From assembly GCF_017086365.1 (NCBI RefSeq), contig NZ_CP070969.1, forward strand, positions 3,844,001 to 3,908,000: a DNA stretch of 64,000 nucleotides, in the 5' to 3' direction. The notes under the pieces were generated by a model. That model saw only the letters and a list, made by a program, of their open reading frames with translations, was not told the DNA's origin and did no database searches. Below, piece by piece: positions 34,727 to 45,040 of the stretch; within the stretch, counting starts at the first letter, position 1, and each line of letters opens with the position of its first letter. Made by a program: the position numbers and the translations under genes. The DNA comes from Paenibacillus tianjinensis. GTDB lineage: Bacteria; Bacillota; Bacilli; Paenibacillales; Paenibacillaceae.

Positions 34727-35590
34727 TCACTGCCGTGCATACGCCAAAGCTTCCAGCGGAGTCCGGCCTGCATATCTCTTGAAGCTGTTGTTTAAATGTG
34801 ATTGGTGGCTGTAACCATATGCATAAACCAGATCCTGAACATTCCGGATATGCGGTGATGGATGGCATAAATTCAGCCATACATTCTGAAACCGTACGAG
34901 ATCAGCTGTTTTTTTGGGCGAGATCCCGATATACTCCCGGAACAGCCGTTCAAGCTGGCGGCTGCTCAGGCCTGTACTGCTCTCCAGTCCGCTTGCCGCC
35001 ACGACTCCTTTATGGTGCAAAATGGTATGTATTGCATTCATCAGTCCGTTATTGCTCATTCGCGCCTGGTCCAGCCGTCGCAGCAGATAATGCTCAGCCG
35101 CCGCAATGCGATCCCCAAGCGTCCGGGTTCCGGGTAGCCTGTCGCCTAATTCCCTGCGGAACGACCGGAAGTATTGATCCACTTCACCGCTATAGTTCAG
35201 CACATCCTTCAGATGATCATCCGCAAACAGATGCACCGCCCAGAAATGAAAACGGATGGCAAAGCGTACCCTTGGTTCTGCCATCCCCGATGCTTCCACT
35301 TCAAACGGCGTATCATTAATCCCGCAAAAGATACCTCCGGCTTCGCCTGTTGCCGCATCCCACTCCCAGATGATGTCCATACAGGTGTCAGGTATAATCA
35401 TCTCCCGGGTTGTCAGCGGGCCAGGCAGCGTGTCCGGCTGAGCTGTAAGCTCCCTAGTCTGACCGTCCGGCCCTCCAGTAGTACCCCAGAAACAGCGGAT
35501 ATACGGCTGCAGCGCCTTGCATGGAGTGAACTCTCCGGCTCCATCCGGTCTTGCCGTTATCGGGTAATATAGCTTTGCAAGGTTATACAT
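34727..35590 (-). CDS. AraC family transcriptional regulator
   Basis: A 287-aa regulator. The N-terminal domain (DUF6597-like, with IIPDTCMDIIWEWD) is typical of the AraC members with an N-terminal beta-rich sensor, and the C-terminal AraC domain carries two helix-turn-helices (GLSSRQLERLFREYIGISPKK and VYAYGYSHQSHLNNSFKRYAGRTP). ATG at 35590 is supported by GGAGG; an upstream frame extension lacks support. The VOC gene 97 nt downstream is a possible target. Confidence 0.87.
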   Translation of the reverse strand: MYNLAKLYYPITARPDGAGEFTPCKALQPYIRCFWGTTGGPDGQTRELTAQPDTLPGPLTTREMIIPDTCMDIIWEWDAATGEAGGIFCGINDTPFEVEASGMAEPRVRFAIRFHFWAVHLFADDHLKDVLNYSGEVDQYFRSFRRELGDRLPGTRTLGDRIAAAEHYLLRRLDQARMSNNGLMNAIHTILHHKGVVAASGLESSTGLSSRQLERLFREYIGISPKKTADLVRFQNVWLNLCHPSPHIRNVQDLVYAYGYSHQSHLNNSFKRYAGRTPLEALAYARQ

Positions 35591-35765
35591 CACGATTCCG
35601 CCTCCGCTTTCCCCGTTATTCAACTACTCCTGATCATACACAATCCATGACGGCAGCGCCAGATGACGGGCGTTCTAAAAAATCTCCCCTGTATATTTGG
35701 AAATATTATGTACCAGACTTAGTATGGACAGACTGAGAATAGTCGCAGCTTTGCAACCTTTTTGT

Positions 35766-35795
35766 TTGTAGCCTCCGGGTTAAATGTTGTACAAT
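35766..35795 (+). promoter_or_regulatory. Promoter of the methyltransferase-pseudouridine synthase operon
   Basis: TTGTAG (35766-35771) and TACAAT (35790-35795) are 18 nt apart, about 37 nt before the start codon. Confidence 0.55.
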
Positions 35796-35831
35796 AAAGG
35801 CTAAATGAATTTTTTGAAGGATGGATAAAAG

Positions 35832-36695
35832 ATGTATATAGCAGGCGATTGGAAAGACTACGAAGTTATCGATACCGGAGGCGGAGAAAAGCTGGAACGC
35901 TGGGGCGATATTATCCTGCGCCGCCCGGACCCGCAAATTATCTGGCCCCTGGCAAGTGAGACAGCCAAGTGGCGCGATGTGCACGGACATTATCACCGCA
36001 GCTCCGCCGGCGGCGGACAATGGGAAATGAAAAAAACGATTCCGGACGACTGGAAGATCAGCTATGGTAAGCTGAAATTCCACCTGCGTCCGACCAACTT
36101 CAAGCATACGGGCTTATTCCCCGAACAGGCGGCTAACTGGAGCTGGATGATGGACAAGATCGCCGGAGCGAACCGTCCGATCTCTGTACTCAACCTGTTC
36201 GCTTATACCGGCGGAGCAACTGTGGCAGCAGCCAGTGCGGGAGCTTCGGTCGTACATGTGGATGCAGCCAAAGGCATGGTTCAATGGGCGAAGGAAAATA
36301 TCCAGCTGTCCGGACTCGGCGAACGTCCGGTCCGCTTCATTACGGACGATGTATTCAAATTTGTGCAGCGCGAGCAGCGCCGGGGCAGCAAATATGATGC
36401 AATCATTATGGATCCGCCTTCTTACGGCCGCGGCCCGGGAGGCGAAATGTGGAAGCTGGAATCCAGCCTCTATCCGTTCCTCGAAAGCTGTATGGAAATC
36501 ATGAGTGACAGACCGCTCTTCATGCTGATCAATTCCTATACAACAGGCATCTCGCCGACCGTTCTGCGGAATATGCTCTCCATGACCATGGGCAAACGTT
36601 ACGGCGGCAAGCTGACTTCCGGTGAAATCGGCCTGCCGATCACTTCCTCCGGCATGAACCTGCCTTGCGGAATTTTGGGCCGCTGGGAGGCGTAA
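35832..36695 (+). CDS. Class I SAM-dependent rRNA-type methyltransferase
   Basis: A 287-aa methyltransferase related to the RlmI/RlmK branch. The SAM-binding motif is VLNLFAYTGGATVAAA (motif I), VHVDAAKGMVQWAKEN (motif II), and the catalytic IIMDPPSYGRGPGGE (motif IV, with the DPPSYGRG form of rRNA cytosine/guanine methyltransferases). The N-terminal 100 residues may bind RNA (no PUA fold obvious). It is followed 3 nt later by an RluA pseudouridine synthase, a fitting RNA-modification pair. Target nucleotide unknown. Confidence 0.88.
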   Translation: MYIAGDWKDYEVIDTGGGEKLERWGDIILRRPDPQIIWPLASETAKWRDVHGHYHRSSAGGGQWEMKKTIPDDWKISYGKLKFHLRPTNFKHTGLFPEQAANWSWMMDKIAGANRPISVLNLFAYTGGATVAAASAGASVVHVDAAKGMVQWAKENIQLSGLGERPVRFITDDVFKFVQREQRRGSKYDAIIMDPPSYGRGPGGEMWKLESSLYPFLESCMEIMSDRPLFMLINSYTTGISPTVLRNMLSMTMGKRYGGKLTSGEIGLPITSSGMNLPCGILGRWEA

Positions 36696-36698
36696 GCC

Positions 36699-37445
36699 AT
36701 GAATATGCAGCATGGCGGCGCTGGTGAAGAGCCGTACCGCGGACAATCCCGCTTCGAGGTATTGTTTGAAGACAATCACCTGTTAGGCATTGTAAAGCCC
36801 GTTAATATTCCCGTGCAGGAAGATGCAACCGGGGATCCCGATCTGCTGACCCTGCTCAAAGAAGATGTGAAGGAACGTTATAATAAGCCCGGCAATGTAT
36901 ATATGGGCCTCGTTCACCGGCTGGACCGTCCTGTAGGCGGCGCGATGATCTTCGCCAAAACCTCCAAGGCGGCTTCCCGGCTCTCCGAGAGTGTCCGTAC
37001 CCACGCCTTCCGTAAGGTCTATCTGACCGTTGTCCACGGCAAGCCTTCCGCTTCCCAAGGACGCCTGGTCAATACGCTGCTGAAGGACGCCAAGAGCAAC
37101 ACCGTCACCATTGTCCGCAAAGGTACACCCGGCGGCAAGGAAGCGATTCTTGACTATACGGTTCTTGGCAGTGCTGAGGGCTTCAGCCTGCTGAAGATCG
37201 ATCTGCTGACCGGACGCTCACATCAGATCCGGGTGCAGCTGAGCGGCATCGGCTGCCCGCTGTTCGGCGACCAGAAATACGGCTCCGCCGTGAACAGACC
37301 GGGCCAGCAAATCGCCCTCTGGTCATCACTCGTCGGCTTTCCGCATCCGGTAACCAAAGACGATATCGAACTGATTTCATTACCGCCCCAGACCCATCCC
37401 TGGAGTCTGTGGCCCCAGCAATTGCAAAAGCAGGCCATCCGCTGA
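36699..37445 (+). CDS. RluA family pseudouridine synthase
   Basis: A 248-aa enzyme that isomerises uridine to pseudouridine in rRNA or tRNA. The catalytic motif HRLDRPVGG is at about residues 73-81 (Asp 76), and GRSHQIRVQL is the C-terminal RluA motif. The family-typical N-terminal S4 domain is absent, as in RluA/RluF-like short forms. ATG at 36699 lies 3 nt after the methyltransferase stop, so translation is coupled. A strong terminator overlaps the stop codon. Confidence 0.9.
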   Translation: MNMQHGGAGEEPYRGQSRFEVLFEDNHLLGIVKPVNIPVQEDATGDPDLLTLLKEDVKERYNKPGNVYMGLVHRLDRPVGGAMIFAKTSKAASRLSESVRTHAFRKVYLTVVHGKPSASQGRLVNTLLKDAKSNTVTIVRKGTPGGKEAILDYTVLGSAEGFSLLKIDLLTGRSHQIRVQLSGIGCPLFGDQKYGSAVNRPGQQIALWSSLVGFPHPVTKDDIELISLPPQTHPWSLWPQQLQKQAIR

Positions 37446-37464
37446 CGGATGACCTGCTTTTTTT
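37430..37464 (+). terminator. Terminator overlapping the RluA gene end
   Basis: GCAGG-C-CATCCG pairs with CGGATG-A-CCTGC, loop CTGA, followed by T7; the stop codon lies in the loop region. Confidence 0.9.
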
Positions 37465-37503
37465 ATAGGAATTCATTCTGTTCAAGATTTCAGATCATTG
37501 TAA

Positions 37504-37935
37504 TTACGGCGTAGAACCTTCGGGTGCCGGAGCAACCGCCATCTTGCCCATTAGATAAAGCAGCAGCTGCTGGTTATGAGACGAAATCGGGTCAAGCGCT
37601 TCGGCAAAAAAATCACTGCGGATCTTGAGGCCCCGTTCAGTCTCCCTCTTCCCGACCTCCGTAATACTAACCCATACGATCCGCCGGTCACCGGCATCAC
37701 GTTCACGGACAATCAGTCCGTTTTTCTCCATCCGGTCTAGGAGCATAGTTACCGCTGCCGGGCTAGTTGCCAGATGCGGAGCCAGATCAGAAGGTTTCAT
37801 TGAGTCACGTTCCTGAAGCAGTTCCAGTACGGTGAGCTGGGCATCCGTCAGTGTAGGGGCAAGCTTGCTGTCCATATGTAGTTTATAGTCTTTCAATATT
37901 TTATGCCAGATTTTACTGAATTCAGAGGAGTGCAC
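37504..37935 (-). CDS. MarR family transcriptional regulator
   Basis: A 143-aa winged-helix protein. LAPHLATSPAAVTMLLDRMEKNGLI is the helix-turn-helix and RERDAGDRRIVWVSITEVG the wing with the DRR signature. N- and C-terminal helices would form the dimer. It is orphan: no divergent target gene is apparent; the convergent RluA gene is unlikely to be controlled by it. The upstream 140 nt up to the parC terminator are AT-rich and hold no clear palindrome. Confidence 0.87.
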   Translation of the reverse strand: MHSSEFSKIWHKILKDYKLHMDSKLAPTLTDAQLTVLELLQERDSMKPSDLAPHLATSPAAVTMLLDRMEKNGLIVRERDAGDRRIVWVSITEVGKRETERGLKIRSDFFAEALDPISSHNQQLLLYLMGKMAVAPAPEGSTP

Positions 37936-38075
37936 ACGTATTCCTTCCTTTCCCTGCGGATCTCTATCCGGTATACCTACATTTTCGAGAAAAAAATTCC
38001 ATTTCCTGCAAAAGAAAAAAATAAAAATGTGTTACAGTCCTCCGTTACCAGGGAGTAGTTAGTTCTGAGTCATTT

Positions 38076-38123
38076 AAAACGGCGCGGCAGCCAGCTCTTA
38101 GAGAGCGGCCGCACACGCCGTTT
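38076..38123 (-). terminator. Terminator after parC
   Basis: An AACGGC/GCCGTT outer stem and GCGGC/GCTGC inner stem around GAGCTC-rich sequence, followed by TTTAAA on the minus strand. The T-tract is short. Confidence 0.6.
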
Positions 38124-38153
38124 GGGGTTTATATCTATGTGTGTTGATCCGGA

Positions 38154-40604
38154 TTATTTAATCGCCGGGTAAAGCGTAAGGATCTCATCCTTCTTCTCCA
38201 CAGGAACCAGCTGTTTGCCTGTAGAACGCCGCTCACTCAGCGGTGCAGCTTCTGAAGAGAGGGTGTGTACAAGTCCATCGCGGGTTATTGCGATAAGTTC
38301 CAGCGGTTCCTTGCAGTGGAATGCGCCTGCGATCCGGCTGCCGTTCGGCCGGACACGCTTGCCTTCCTTGAACTCGAAGGTCGGCATGCCCTTGCCTCCG
38401 CGGCTCTGTGAAGGATAATCCACCAGCAGGGTACGCTTGGCATAACCGATGTCCGTGACGGCGAGAATCTCTCCCTCATCTTCACTGACCCAGAAGCAGG
38501 ATACTACTTCATCGCCCTCGCGCAGCTGAATGCCTCTTACCCCGCTGGCCACACGGCCCATCGGGTTCACTTCATTTTCTTTGAAACGGATGCTCATCCC
38601 TTCGCGGGTCACAAGTACAATGTCCTTGTCTCCGCTGCTCAGCGCCACTGTAATGATCTCGTCACCTTCAGCGACCTTGCAGGCCGCAACAGCTCCGGAA
38701 CGGCTGGTAGAGTACTCCTTGAGCTCCGTACGCTTCACCTGGCCCTTGCGGGTGACGAATACAAGACTGGCATTCGGATCTTCCAGATTCGGGGCCGGCA
38801 GTACACTGACGATGCTGTCGCCTTTAGCCAGACCAATGACGTTAACGACCGCAGTCCCCGGCTCTTTCCACTTGAATTCCGGTATCTGGTGAACCGGCAG
38901 CAGGAAGTACTGGCCCTTGCGGGTAAAGATAAGCAGGCTGTCCCGGGTATTCAGATCGAGCAGCTTGACGATATGATCGCCTTCCTTAACGCCCGAAGCA
39001 TGCCGTTCGCCGCCTGATCGTGTAAAGGACAGCATGCTGGTGCGTTTGATATAACCGTCAGCTGACAGCGCCACCAGGACATCCTCTGCGTTAACCAGCA
39101 CTTCGAGGCTGACTTTCAGCTCTTCGACCTCGCCTTGAATCAACGAGCGGCGGTCGATGCCGTATTTGTCGCGGATCTCAAGTAATTCCTTGCGGATAAC
39201 GGCCACCAGCTTCTTGTCACTGTCGAGAATGCCGCGCAGCGTGGCAATCCGGGCCATCATTTCGTCCAATTCCTTCTGGAGCGAGTGAATCTCCAGGTTC
39301 GTCAGACGATACAGCTGCAAGGTAAGGATGGAATCAGCCTGACGTTCACTGAAGCCAAACATCCAGACCAGGTTATTCTGGGCATCCTGGCGGTTCTTGG
39401 AAGCCTTAATCGCTGCAATAACTTCATCCAGAATGTTGAGCGCCTTGACCAGCCCTTCGAGGACATGAGCACGGTCTTCTGCACGCTCCAGGTCAAACTG
39501 GGTGCGGCGGGTAACAACTTCCCGCTGGTGGGCGATATAAGCCTCCAGGATCGCTTTGAGCCCGAGCTGCTGCGGCGCCTTGTTGACGATCGCCACCATG
39601 TTGAAGTTATAAGTAACCTGCAGATCGGTTTTCTTGAGCAGGTAAGCCAGAACACCTTGAGCATCCGCTTCCTTCTTCAGTTCTACCACAATACGCAGGC
39701 CATCCCGGCCGCTCTCGTCCCGCACTTCTGCGATACCGTCGATCTTCTTCTCCAAACGGATATTCTCCATCGAGGTAACAAGACGCGATTTCACGATCTG
39801 GAACGGCACCTCGGTAATGACAATCTGCTGCTTGCCGCCGCGCAGATTCTCGATCTCGGTCTTGGAGCGCAGGTAGATCCGGCCTTTGCCGGTGCGGTAG
39901 GCATCAATGATTCCGTCACCGCCCATAATTGTCCCGCCAGTCGGGAAATCAGGGCCTTTGATAAAGGTCATGATGTCTTCCAGTTCGATGTCCGGCTTCT
40001 GCATCACGGCGATGCAGGCGTCGATAACCTCACGCAGATTATGCGGCGGAATCTCCGTAGCAAAGCCGGCAGAAATTCCGCTCGTGCCGTTAACCAGAAG
40101 ATTCGGATACCGTGAAGGGACAACTACCGGCTCCTTCGCGGTGTTGTCAAAGTTGTCTTTGAACAGCACAGTCCGCTTCTCAATGTCACGCATCATCTCC
40201 AGGGCGATTGGTGACAGGCGGGCTTCCGTATAGCGCATCGCTGCCGCCGGGTCATCGTCCATGGATCCCCAGTTACCATGCCCGTCTACAAGCACATGCC
40301 CCATCTTCCAGGGCTGCGCCATACGGACCATACCGTCATAGATGGATGAGTCTCCATGGGGATGATAATTCCCCATTACGTCCCCTACGGTTTTGGCCGA
40401 TTTGCGGTATGGCTTGTCCGGGGTATTACCGGAGTCGTACATGGCGTACAGAATCCGGCGCTGCACGGGCTTCAGCCCGTCCCGCACATCGGGGATTGCC
40501 CGGTCCTGAATGATATATTTAGAATACCGGCCAAAGCGGTCACCGACGACCTCTTCCAGAAAAGCCGGCGAAAATTGTTCTGATAAACTGCTCACTTGGC
40601 TCAC
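38154..40604 (-). CDS. parC: DNA topoisomerase IV subunit A
   Basis: The 816-aa ParC cuts and rejoins DNA to decatenate daughter chromosomes together with ParE. The catalytic Tyr is in [10 protein letters not shown] (about residue 125). The N-terminal winged-helix region contains [16 protein letters not shown] and the quinolone region [10 protein letters not shown], where the Ser that mutates in resistance (about residue 86) is wild-type. The C-terminal half is the beta-pinwheel DNA-wrapping domain (repeated [20 protein letters not shown] blades). ParC rather than GyrA is supported by adjacency to parE and by C-terminal blades lacking the GyrA box. It follows parE in an operon, separated by a hairpin repeat. 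Confidence 0.95.
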   Translation of the reverse strand: MSQVSSLSEQFSPAFLEEVVGDRFGRYSKYIIQDRAIPDVRDGLKPVQRRILYAMYDSGNTPDKPYRKSAKTVGDVMGNYHPHGDSSIYDGMVRMAQPWKMGHVLVDGHGNWGSMDDDPAAAMRYTEARLSPIALEMMRDIEKRTVLFKDNFDNTAKEPVVVPSRYPNLLVNGTSGISAGFATEIPPHNLREVIDACIAVMQKPDIELEDIMTFIKGPDFPTGGTIMGGDGIIDAYRTGKGRIYLRSKTEIENLRGGKQQIVITEVPFQIVKSRLVTSMENIRLEKKIDGIAEVRDESGRDGLRIVVELKKEADAQGVLAYLLKKTDLQVTYNFNMVAIVNKAPQQLGLKAILEAYIAHQREVVTRRTQFDLERAEDRAHVLEGLVKALNILDEVIAAIKASKNRQDAQNNLVWMFGFSERQADSILTLQLYRLTNLEIHSLQKELDEMMARIATLRGILDSDKKLVAVIRKELLEIRDKYGIDRRSLIQGEVEELKVSLEVLVNAEDVLVALSADGYIKRTSMLSFTRSGGERHASGVKEGDHIVKLLDLNTRDSLLIFTRKGQYFLLPVHQIPEFKWKEPGTAVVNVIGLAKGDSIVSVLPAPNLEDPNASLVFVTRKGQVKRTELKEYSTSRSGAVAACKVAEGDEIITVALSSGDKDIVLVTREGMSIRFKENEVNPMGRVASGVRGIQLREGDEVVSCFWVSEDEGEILAVTDIGYAKRTLLVDYPSQSRGGKGMPTFEFKEGKRVRPNGSRIAGAFHCKEPLELIAITRDGLVHTLSSEAAPLSERRSTGKQLVPVEKKDEILTLYPAIK

Positions 40605-40640
40605 CTTCTGTTCCTCAATCTATCTGATTCAAAAGCGTGT

Positions 40641-40837
40641 GGTGATCTGACCGTCACTCCGGAGAATGTTTGGACTTCCGGCCGCTGTTGTCTGCAGATT
40701 TCTTGATTGTATACCGCTGTTCGCGGTGGAAATCCGCAGACTGCTTATGCTTCCGAAGCGAGCTTTCCAAGGAAAGCTTTTAGGCGGTCGCTAACGCTCC
40801 TACAGTTCCAAAATTCCCCTCTGTTCCTCTAATCACC
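40641..40837 (+). repeat. Dispersed hairpin element, copy A, between parE and parC
   Basis: About 197 bp bounded by GGTGAT and ATCACC. Nested stems: AATGTTTGGACT with AGTTCCAAAATT, GTCTGCAGATTTC with GAAATCCGCAGAC, and inner CCGC/GCGG. Relative to copies B and D it carries an extra block with GCTTCCGAAGC and AGCTTTCC/GGAAAGCT. It is inverted relative to parE-parC transcription and lies within their intergenic region. Confidence 0.85.
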
Positions 40838-40881
40838 AAGCTCTTTAGAAACGGAAGTATTCGTCACTTCCGCTAAAAGCT

Positions 40882-40908
40882 GCATGCCGTATAGAATCAG
40901 CGGCATGC
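40882..40908. other. Hairpin after parE
   Basis: GCATGCCG-11 nt-CGGCATGC, 65 nt after the parE stop, followed on the minus strand by AGCTTTTAG. It could be a weak or partial terminator between parE and parC. Confidence 0.5.
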
Positions 40909-40972
40909 ATTTGGCCCGCTGGGCTGTAAGCCGCCATAAGTTCAGCCAAGAGATCTAAATCCCTGCCCTGCC

Positions 40973-42955
40973 CTACTCCACAAATTCCGTAAAATCGACG
41001 TTCTCGACAATCCAGCGCTTGCGCGGGTCGACTTTGTCACCCATCAGGGTAGAGACACGGCGCTCCGCTTTGGCGGCATCCTCAATCTGCACCTGGAGCA
41101 GCGTGCGGGTATCGGTATTCATCGTCGTTTCCCACAGCTGATCCGGGTTCATTTCCCCGAGTCCTTTATAACGCTGCAGCTCAAAGTTTTTGCCGAATTC
41201 CTTCAGGTAATTCTGCAGCTCCTCGTCGCTCCAGGCGTAACGCACCGTTTCGAGCTTGCCTGATTTGCGCGTCAGCTTATACAGCGGAGGCTGGGCGATA
41301 AAGACCTTCCCGGCATCGATCAGCGGCTTCATGTAGCGGTAGAAGAAGGTCAGCAGCAGCACTTGAATATGCGCTCCGTCCGTATCGGCATCGGTCATAA
41401 TAATAATCTTGGAATAATTGCTGTCTTCCACGGCAAAATCCGGGCCGATCCCTGCACCAATTGCTGAAATAATGGCTTTGTATTCATCGTTCTTTAGGAT
41501 ATCAAGCAGCTTGGCTTTTTCCGGATTCATCGGCTTGCCCTTTAGCGGCAGAATAGCCTGAATCTTGGAGTCGCGGCCCTGCTTGGCCGATCCTCCGGCG
41601 GAATCCCCTTCGACGATAAACAGTTCGGTACGCGTAACGTCCTTAGACTGTGCCGGGGACAGCTTGCCGCCGAGATTAGAGCTTTCACTGCGCTTCTTGC
41701 CGCTGCGGATTTCATCGCGGGCCTTACGGGCCGCTTCCCGCGCCTTGGAAGCCTGAATGGACTTCTTCAGCAGACTCTGCGCCACCTGGGGATTCTCCTC
41801 CAGGAACCGGGCCATATTCTCGGACACGATATAATCGACGGCGCTGCGGGCAGAGGCGCTGCCGAGCTGATCCTTCGTCTGGCCGACAAATTCCACCTCG
41901 GACATCTTCACGCTGATTACGGCCATCATGCCTTCGCGCAGGTCATTGCCTTCAAGGTTCTTGTCCTTTTCCTTCAGCAGCTGTGTCCGGCGTGCGTAGT
42001 CATTCAGCACACGTGTATACGCCGTCTTGAAACCTGTCTCATGTGTCCCACCGCTGCGGGTAGGAATAGAGTTCACGAAGGAGGCCAGCGTTTCTGTGTA
42101 TCCGGCGTTATACTGCAAGGCCACTTCAACCTCGATGTCATCCTTCTCCGAACTGAAATGGATCACATCATGCAGGGTATCCTTGCCTTCATTCAGGAAC
42201 TGCACGAATTGGCTGGCTCCGCCTTCATAGAAATATTCATCCTGACGGCCGCTGCGCTCATCGCTAATGTTAATACGCAGTCCCGAGTTCAGGAAGGCAA
42301 TTTCCTGTACCCGCTCTGCCAGGGTGTCATAGTTCAAGGCAATGCCATTTGCAAAGACGCGAATATCCGGCTTGAAGGTAATCTTCGAACCGGTCTTATT
42401 CGTATTCCCGAGAATCTCAAGGCCGGTTACTGGCTCGCCGACATGCTCCTTGCCGGCTTTATCCACCCAGTATTCGAAGCGCTGGCGGTGGATTTTGCCG
42501 TCACGGTAAATTTCGACTTCCAGCCACTCGGACAGTGCATTGGTCACGGAAGCACCTACGCCGTGCAGACCGCCCGATTTTTTGTAGCCGGAACCGCCGA
42601 ATTTGCCGCCCGCATGCAGGATTGTAAAGACAACCTGAGGGGTTGGCACACCTGTCTTATGCATTCCGGTCGGGATGCCCCGCCCGTTATCAATTACTGT
42701 AACTGAACCATCCTTACGCAAGGTAATATCAATTTTGGAACAAAATTTGGCTAAATGCTCATCAACGGCGTTATCCACGATTTCCCATACTAGATGGTGC
42801 AGTCCCGAGGAACTCGTACTTCCGATATACATGCCGGGCCGTTTGCGGACCGCAACCAGACCTTCGAGCACCTGAATGTCGTCAGCATCGTATCCAGTCC
42901 GGCCTGATTCGCCGTTCTTAGAGACTTTTGCAAACATATCGATCTGTTCGAGCAT
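40973..42955 (-). CDS. parE: DNA topoisomerase IV subunit B
   Basis: A 660-aa ATPase subunit. The GHKL fold shows VWEIVDNAVDEHL (N-box), VIDNGRGIPTGMHKTG and GLHGVGASVTNALSEW; the QTKDQLG segment closes the ATP pocket and the TOPRIM domain carries EGDSAGGSAKQGRD and MTDADTDGAHIQ, whose acidic residues bind magnesium. ParE rather than GyrB is supported by IGSTSSSGLHHLVWE and the adjacent parC. It is the first gene of the pair; 368 nt, unusually long, separate it from parC because a repeat element lies between. Upstream is a GGAGGAG ribosome binding site. Confidence 0.95.
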   Translation of the reverse strand: MLEQIDMFAKVSKNGESGRTGYDADDIQVLEGLVAVRKRPGMYIGSTSSSGLHHLVWEIVDNAVDEHLAKFCSKIDITLRKDGSVTVIDNGRGIPTGMHKTGVPTPQVVFTILHAGGKFGGSGYKKSGGLHGVGASVTNALSEWLEVEIYRDGKIHRQRFEYWVDKAGKEHVGEPVTGLEILGNTNKTGSKITFKPDIRVFANGIALNYDTLAERVQEIAFLNSGLRINISDERSGRQDEYFYEGGASQFVQFLNEGKDTLHDVIHFSSEKDDIEVEVALQYNAGYTETLASFVNSIPTRSGGTHETGFKTAYTRVLNDYARRTQLLKEKDKNLEGNDLREGMMAVISVKMSEVEFVGQTKDQLGSASARSAVDYIVSENMARFLEENPQVAQSLLKKSIQASKAREAARKARDEIRSGKKRSESSNLGGKLSPAQSKDVTRTELFIVEGDSAGGSAKQGRDSKIQAILPLKGKPMNPEKAKLLDILKNDEYKAIISAIGAGIGPDFAVEDSNYSKIIIMTDADTDGAHIQVLLLTFFYRYMKPLIDAGKVFIAQPPLYKLTRKSGKLETVRYAWSDEELQNYLKEFGKNFELQRYKGLGEMNPDQLWETTMNTDTRTLLQVQIEDAAKAERRVSTLMGDKVDPRKRWIVENVDFTEFVE

Positions 42956-43024
42956 TCATGCTCCTCCTTCTTTGTCTCACTTACTCTGAAATGCAAACAA
43001 ACGTTTTCGTTCACTTTGTACATT

Positions 43025-44023
43025 CTAATTCAAAATATCCCGTTTCGTAAAGACGGCGAATGAAATGATTATGGCTGCAATCCCCCAAACGCCCAAAACA
43101 GCCATGGAAAATGACAGCGTCATTCCCTCAATTGGCGCCGGCGTGCCGGCCAAATATCCCGTCAGCCCCAGATTAACCATAAACAAATACTTCGCTGTCG
43201 TCCAAGCCGCAGCCATATTGGTGAGTATGGTTCCGGCAATCAGCGCTGCCATCATTACGACAATACTCGCCGCCGTGCTGCGCACCAGAACCGATACCAT
43301 AAAGGCCAAGACAGCAACCACTACACTGACGAACCAGATCAGTCCGCCCTGCATCAATAGATATTTCCACTGCGGCACCGAGTGAACGGTCGTCATGTCC
43401 ACCGTATCTCCGCTGAGCTGAAAGCCGGTGAAGACCGGGATACTAAAGCCCTTATATCCGAAGGCGAGCCCTGAAATCAGGTAGCTGATCACAAACACCG
43501 AAAGCACAATCAGGGAAACAAACATGAGCAGCGCCACCAGCTTGCTGAACAGGACCTTCCAGCGCTTGACCGGCCGGGTAAGCAGCATTTTGATCGTGCC
43601 TGTGGTCCGTTCCCCGGACACAAGATCTGAGGCAACGGCCATAATCAGCAGCGGAATGAATAAAGAGACGGAATTATCCAGAAATTCACGGGTAAACGTC
43701 ACTCCGCTCGGCTCATTCGGATTCACATCATGATCCAGATAAAACTGCAGCTGCTGGACAAAAATCCGCCGGTACGACTTCCACTCCTCTGGAATACGGT
43801 CACTGCCGAGCGAGTTCTGATTATCGGTGATCTGCTGCTGAACCTCCAGCCTCCAGTCCGAATTAAACTTGTCCCGGCTGCGTTCAGCTATCCGCATTTG
43901 CGCATATGTAAACATTGGCACGAGTACAAGCAGAATCAGCAGTATAACATAGAATCGTTTCTTTTTTATAATTTTCGTACACTCATTCCGGATGAGCGGA
44001 AGCAGATTAGTCAATAGATTCAC
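43025..44023 (-). CDS. ABC-2 type transporter permease
   Basis: A 332-aa membrane protein with six predicted helices. The first helix (RFYVILLILLVLVPMFTYAQM) precedes a large external domain of about 100 residues; the remainder (IPLLIMAVASDLVSGERTTGTIKMLLTRPVKRWKVLFSKL) is the ABC-2 signature with the coupling helix. It overlaps its ATPase gene by 17 nt. Together they form an exporter; the closest known themes are bacitracin/lantibiotic self-protection or sodium export, none of which can be decided here. Confidence 0.87.
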   Translation of the reverse strand: MNLLTNLLPLIRNECTKIIKKKRFYVILLILLVLVPMFTYAQMRIAERSRDKFNSDWRLEVQQQITDNQNSLGSDRIPEEWKSYRRIFVQQLQFYLDHDVNPNEPSGVTFTREFLDNSVSLFIPLLIMAVASDLVSGERTTGTIKMLLTRPVKRWKVLFSKLVALLMFVSLIVLSVFVISYLISGLAFGYKGFSIPVFTGFQLSGDTVDMTTVHSVPQWKYLLMQGGLIWFVSVVVAVLAFMVSVLVRSTAASIVVMMAALIAGTILTNMAAAWTTAKYLFMVNLGLTGYLAGTPAPIEGMTLSFSMAVLGVWGIAAIIISFAVFTKRDILN

Positions 44024-44987
44024 CTTCCGTTAGCTTCAAGAATAGCTGTTCCAGTGTGGGGTTAATTTTATGCACTGCTCTGACTTCCACCTGAGCTGTA
44101 ACCATGACAGCCACAATCTCCGGTATCAAGTCATCCTCCATGGCTGTGATCAAAGAGCCCTCGCCCATTCCGGCAATAATGGAGTCGTCCAGCGTAACCT
44201 CGTCCAGCCTAAGCAGCCGGATATCCGGGCGTTCTTCCAGAATGCCTCTCGCAGTTTCAAGCGGCTCCAAATCCCAGAGCACATAGGGGGAGTTACGGGC
44301 AACAAGTTCATTTACTCCGCCGACGGCCAGGACCCGCCCTTTGCTGATAATTGCAACGCGGTCGCACAACAGCTGAATCTCACTGAGCAAGTGGCTGGAC
44401 ACGAATACGGCAAGGCCGCCTTCAGCCAGCTCGCGGATAAATTCGCGCAGCTCCTTGATGCCTTTGGGGTCCAGCCCGTTCGTCGGTTCATCCAGAATGA
44501 GCAGCCGCGGGCGTCCCAACAGCGCCTGGGCAATGCCGAGCCGCTGCCGCATGCCCAGCGAATAGGTGCTTACCTTATCATGGATGCGCTGATCCAGCCG
44601 GACAATCTCCACCACCTCGGCAATCCGGTCCGTACCTACTCCAGGCTGCATCCGGGCAAAGTGCTGCAGATTTTCCCACCCGGTTAAATAGGTGTACACT
44701 TCCGGGTTCTCTACGATACAGCCAACGTATTGGAGTGCCTTTTCGGGATCACGGTTGACATTGTAGCCGCAGACGGTGATGGTTCCCTCAGTCGGGCGGA
44801 TCAGATCCACGAGCATCCGGATGGTGGTCGTTTTCCCGGCGCCGTTCGGACCCAGGAAACCAAAGATTTCCCCCTGCTTCACGTCAAAGGTAACATCGTC
44901 GATGATCCATTTACGGCCTATTTTTTTGCGGACCCCGTCTACGGACAATACAACGTTTCCGGTGGCTCCGCCTGTCTCTTTTGTCAT
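44007..44987 (-). CDS. ABC transporter ATP-binding protein
   Basis: A 326-aa ATPase. Walker A GPNGAGKTTTI, Q-loop, signature YSLGMRQRLGIAQAL, Walker B LLILDEPTNGLD, switch His in VSSHLLSEIQ. A C-terminal 90-residue extension (ending LEQLFLKLTEGESID) is common in BcrA-like ATPases. ATG at 44987 follows AAGGAG at 9 nt. Overlaps the permease gene, implying coupled translation and a two-component exporter. Confidence 0.9.
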   Translation of the reverse strand: MTKETGGATGNVVLSVDGVRKKIGRKWIIDDVTFDVKQGEIFGFLGPNGAGKTTTIRMLVDLIRPTEGTITVCGYNVNRDPEKALQYVGCIVENPEVYTYLTGWENLQHFARMQPGVGTDRIAEVVEIVRLDQRIHDKVSTYSLGMRQRLGIAQALLGRPRLLILDEPTNGLDPKGIKELREFIRELAEGGLAVFVSSHLLSEIQLLCDRVAIISKGRVLAVGGVNELVARNSPYVLWDLEPLETARGILEERPDIRLLRLDEVTLDDSIIAGMGEGSLITAMEDDLIPEIVAVMVTAQVEVRAVHKINPTLEQLFLKLTEGESID

Positions 44988-45040
44988 ATCCAACAACTCC
45001 TTGCCTGCGTTCAGTTCTGATTTGAAAACCTCTAATCTTC

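Noticed and set aside
40641..40837. Copy A as an insertion sequence or a group II intron fragment
   Set aside because: There is no transposase or reverse transcriptase frame, no clear target duplication, and the structure matches the other small hairpin copies.
42956..43024. A LexA-like box upstream of parE (GAAC..GTTT)
   Set aside because: The half-site spacing is 6 nt rather than 4 and the match to the Gram-positive SOS consensus is poor.
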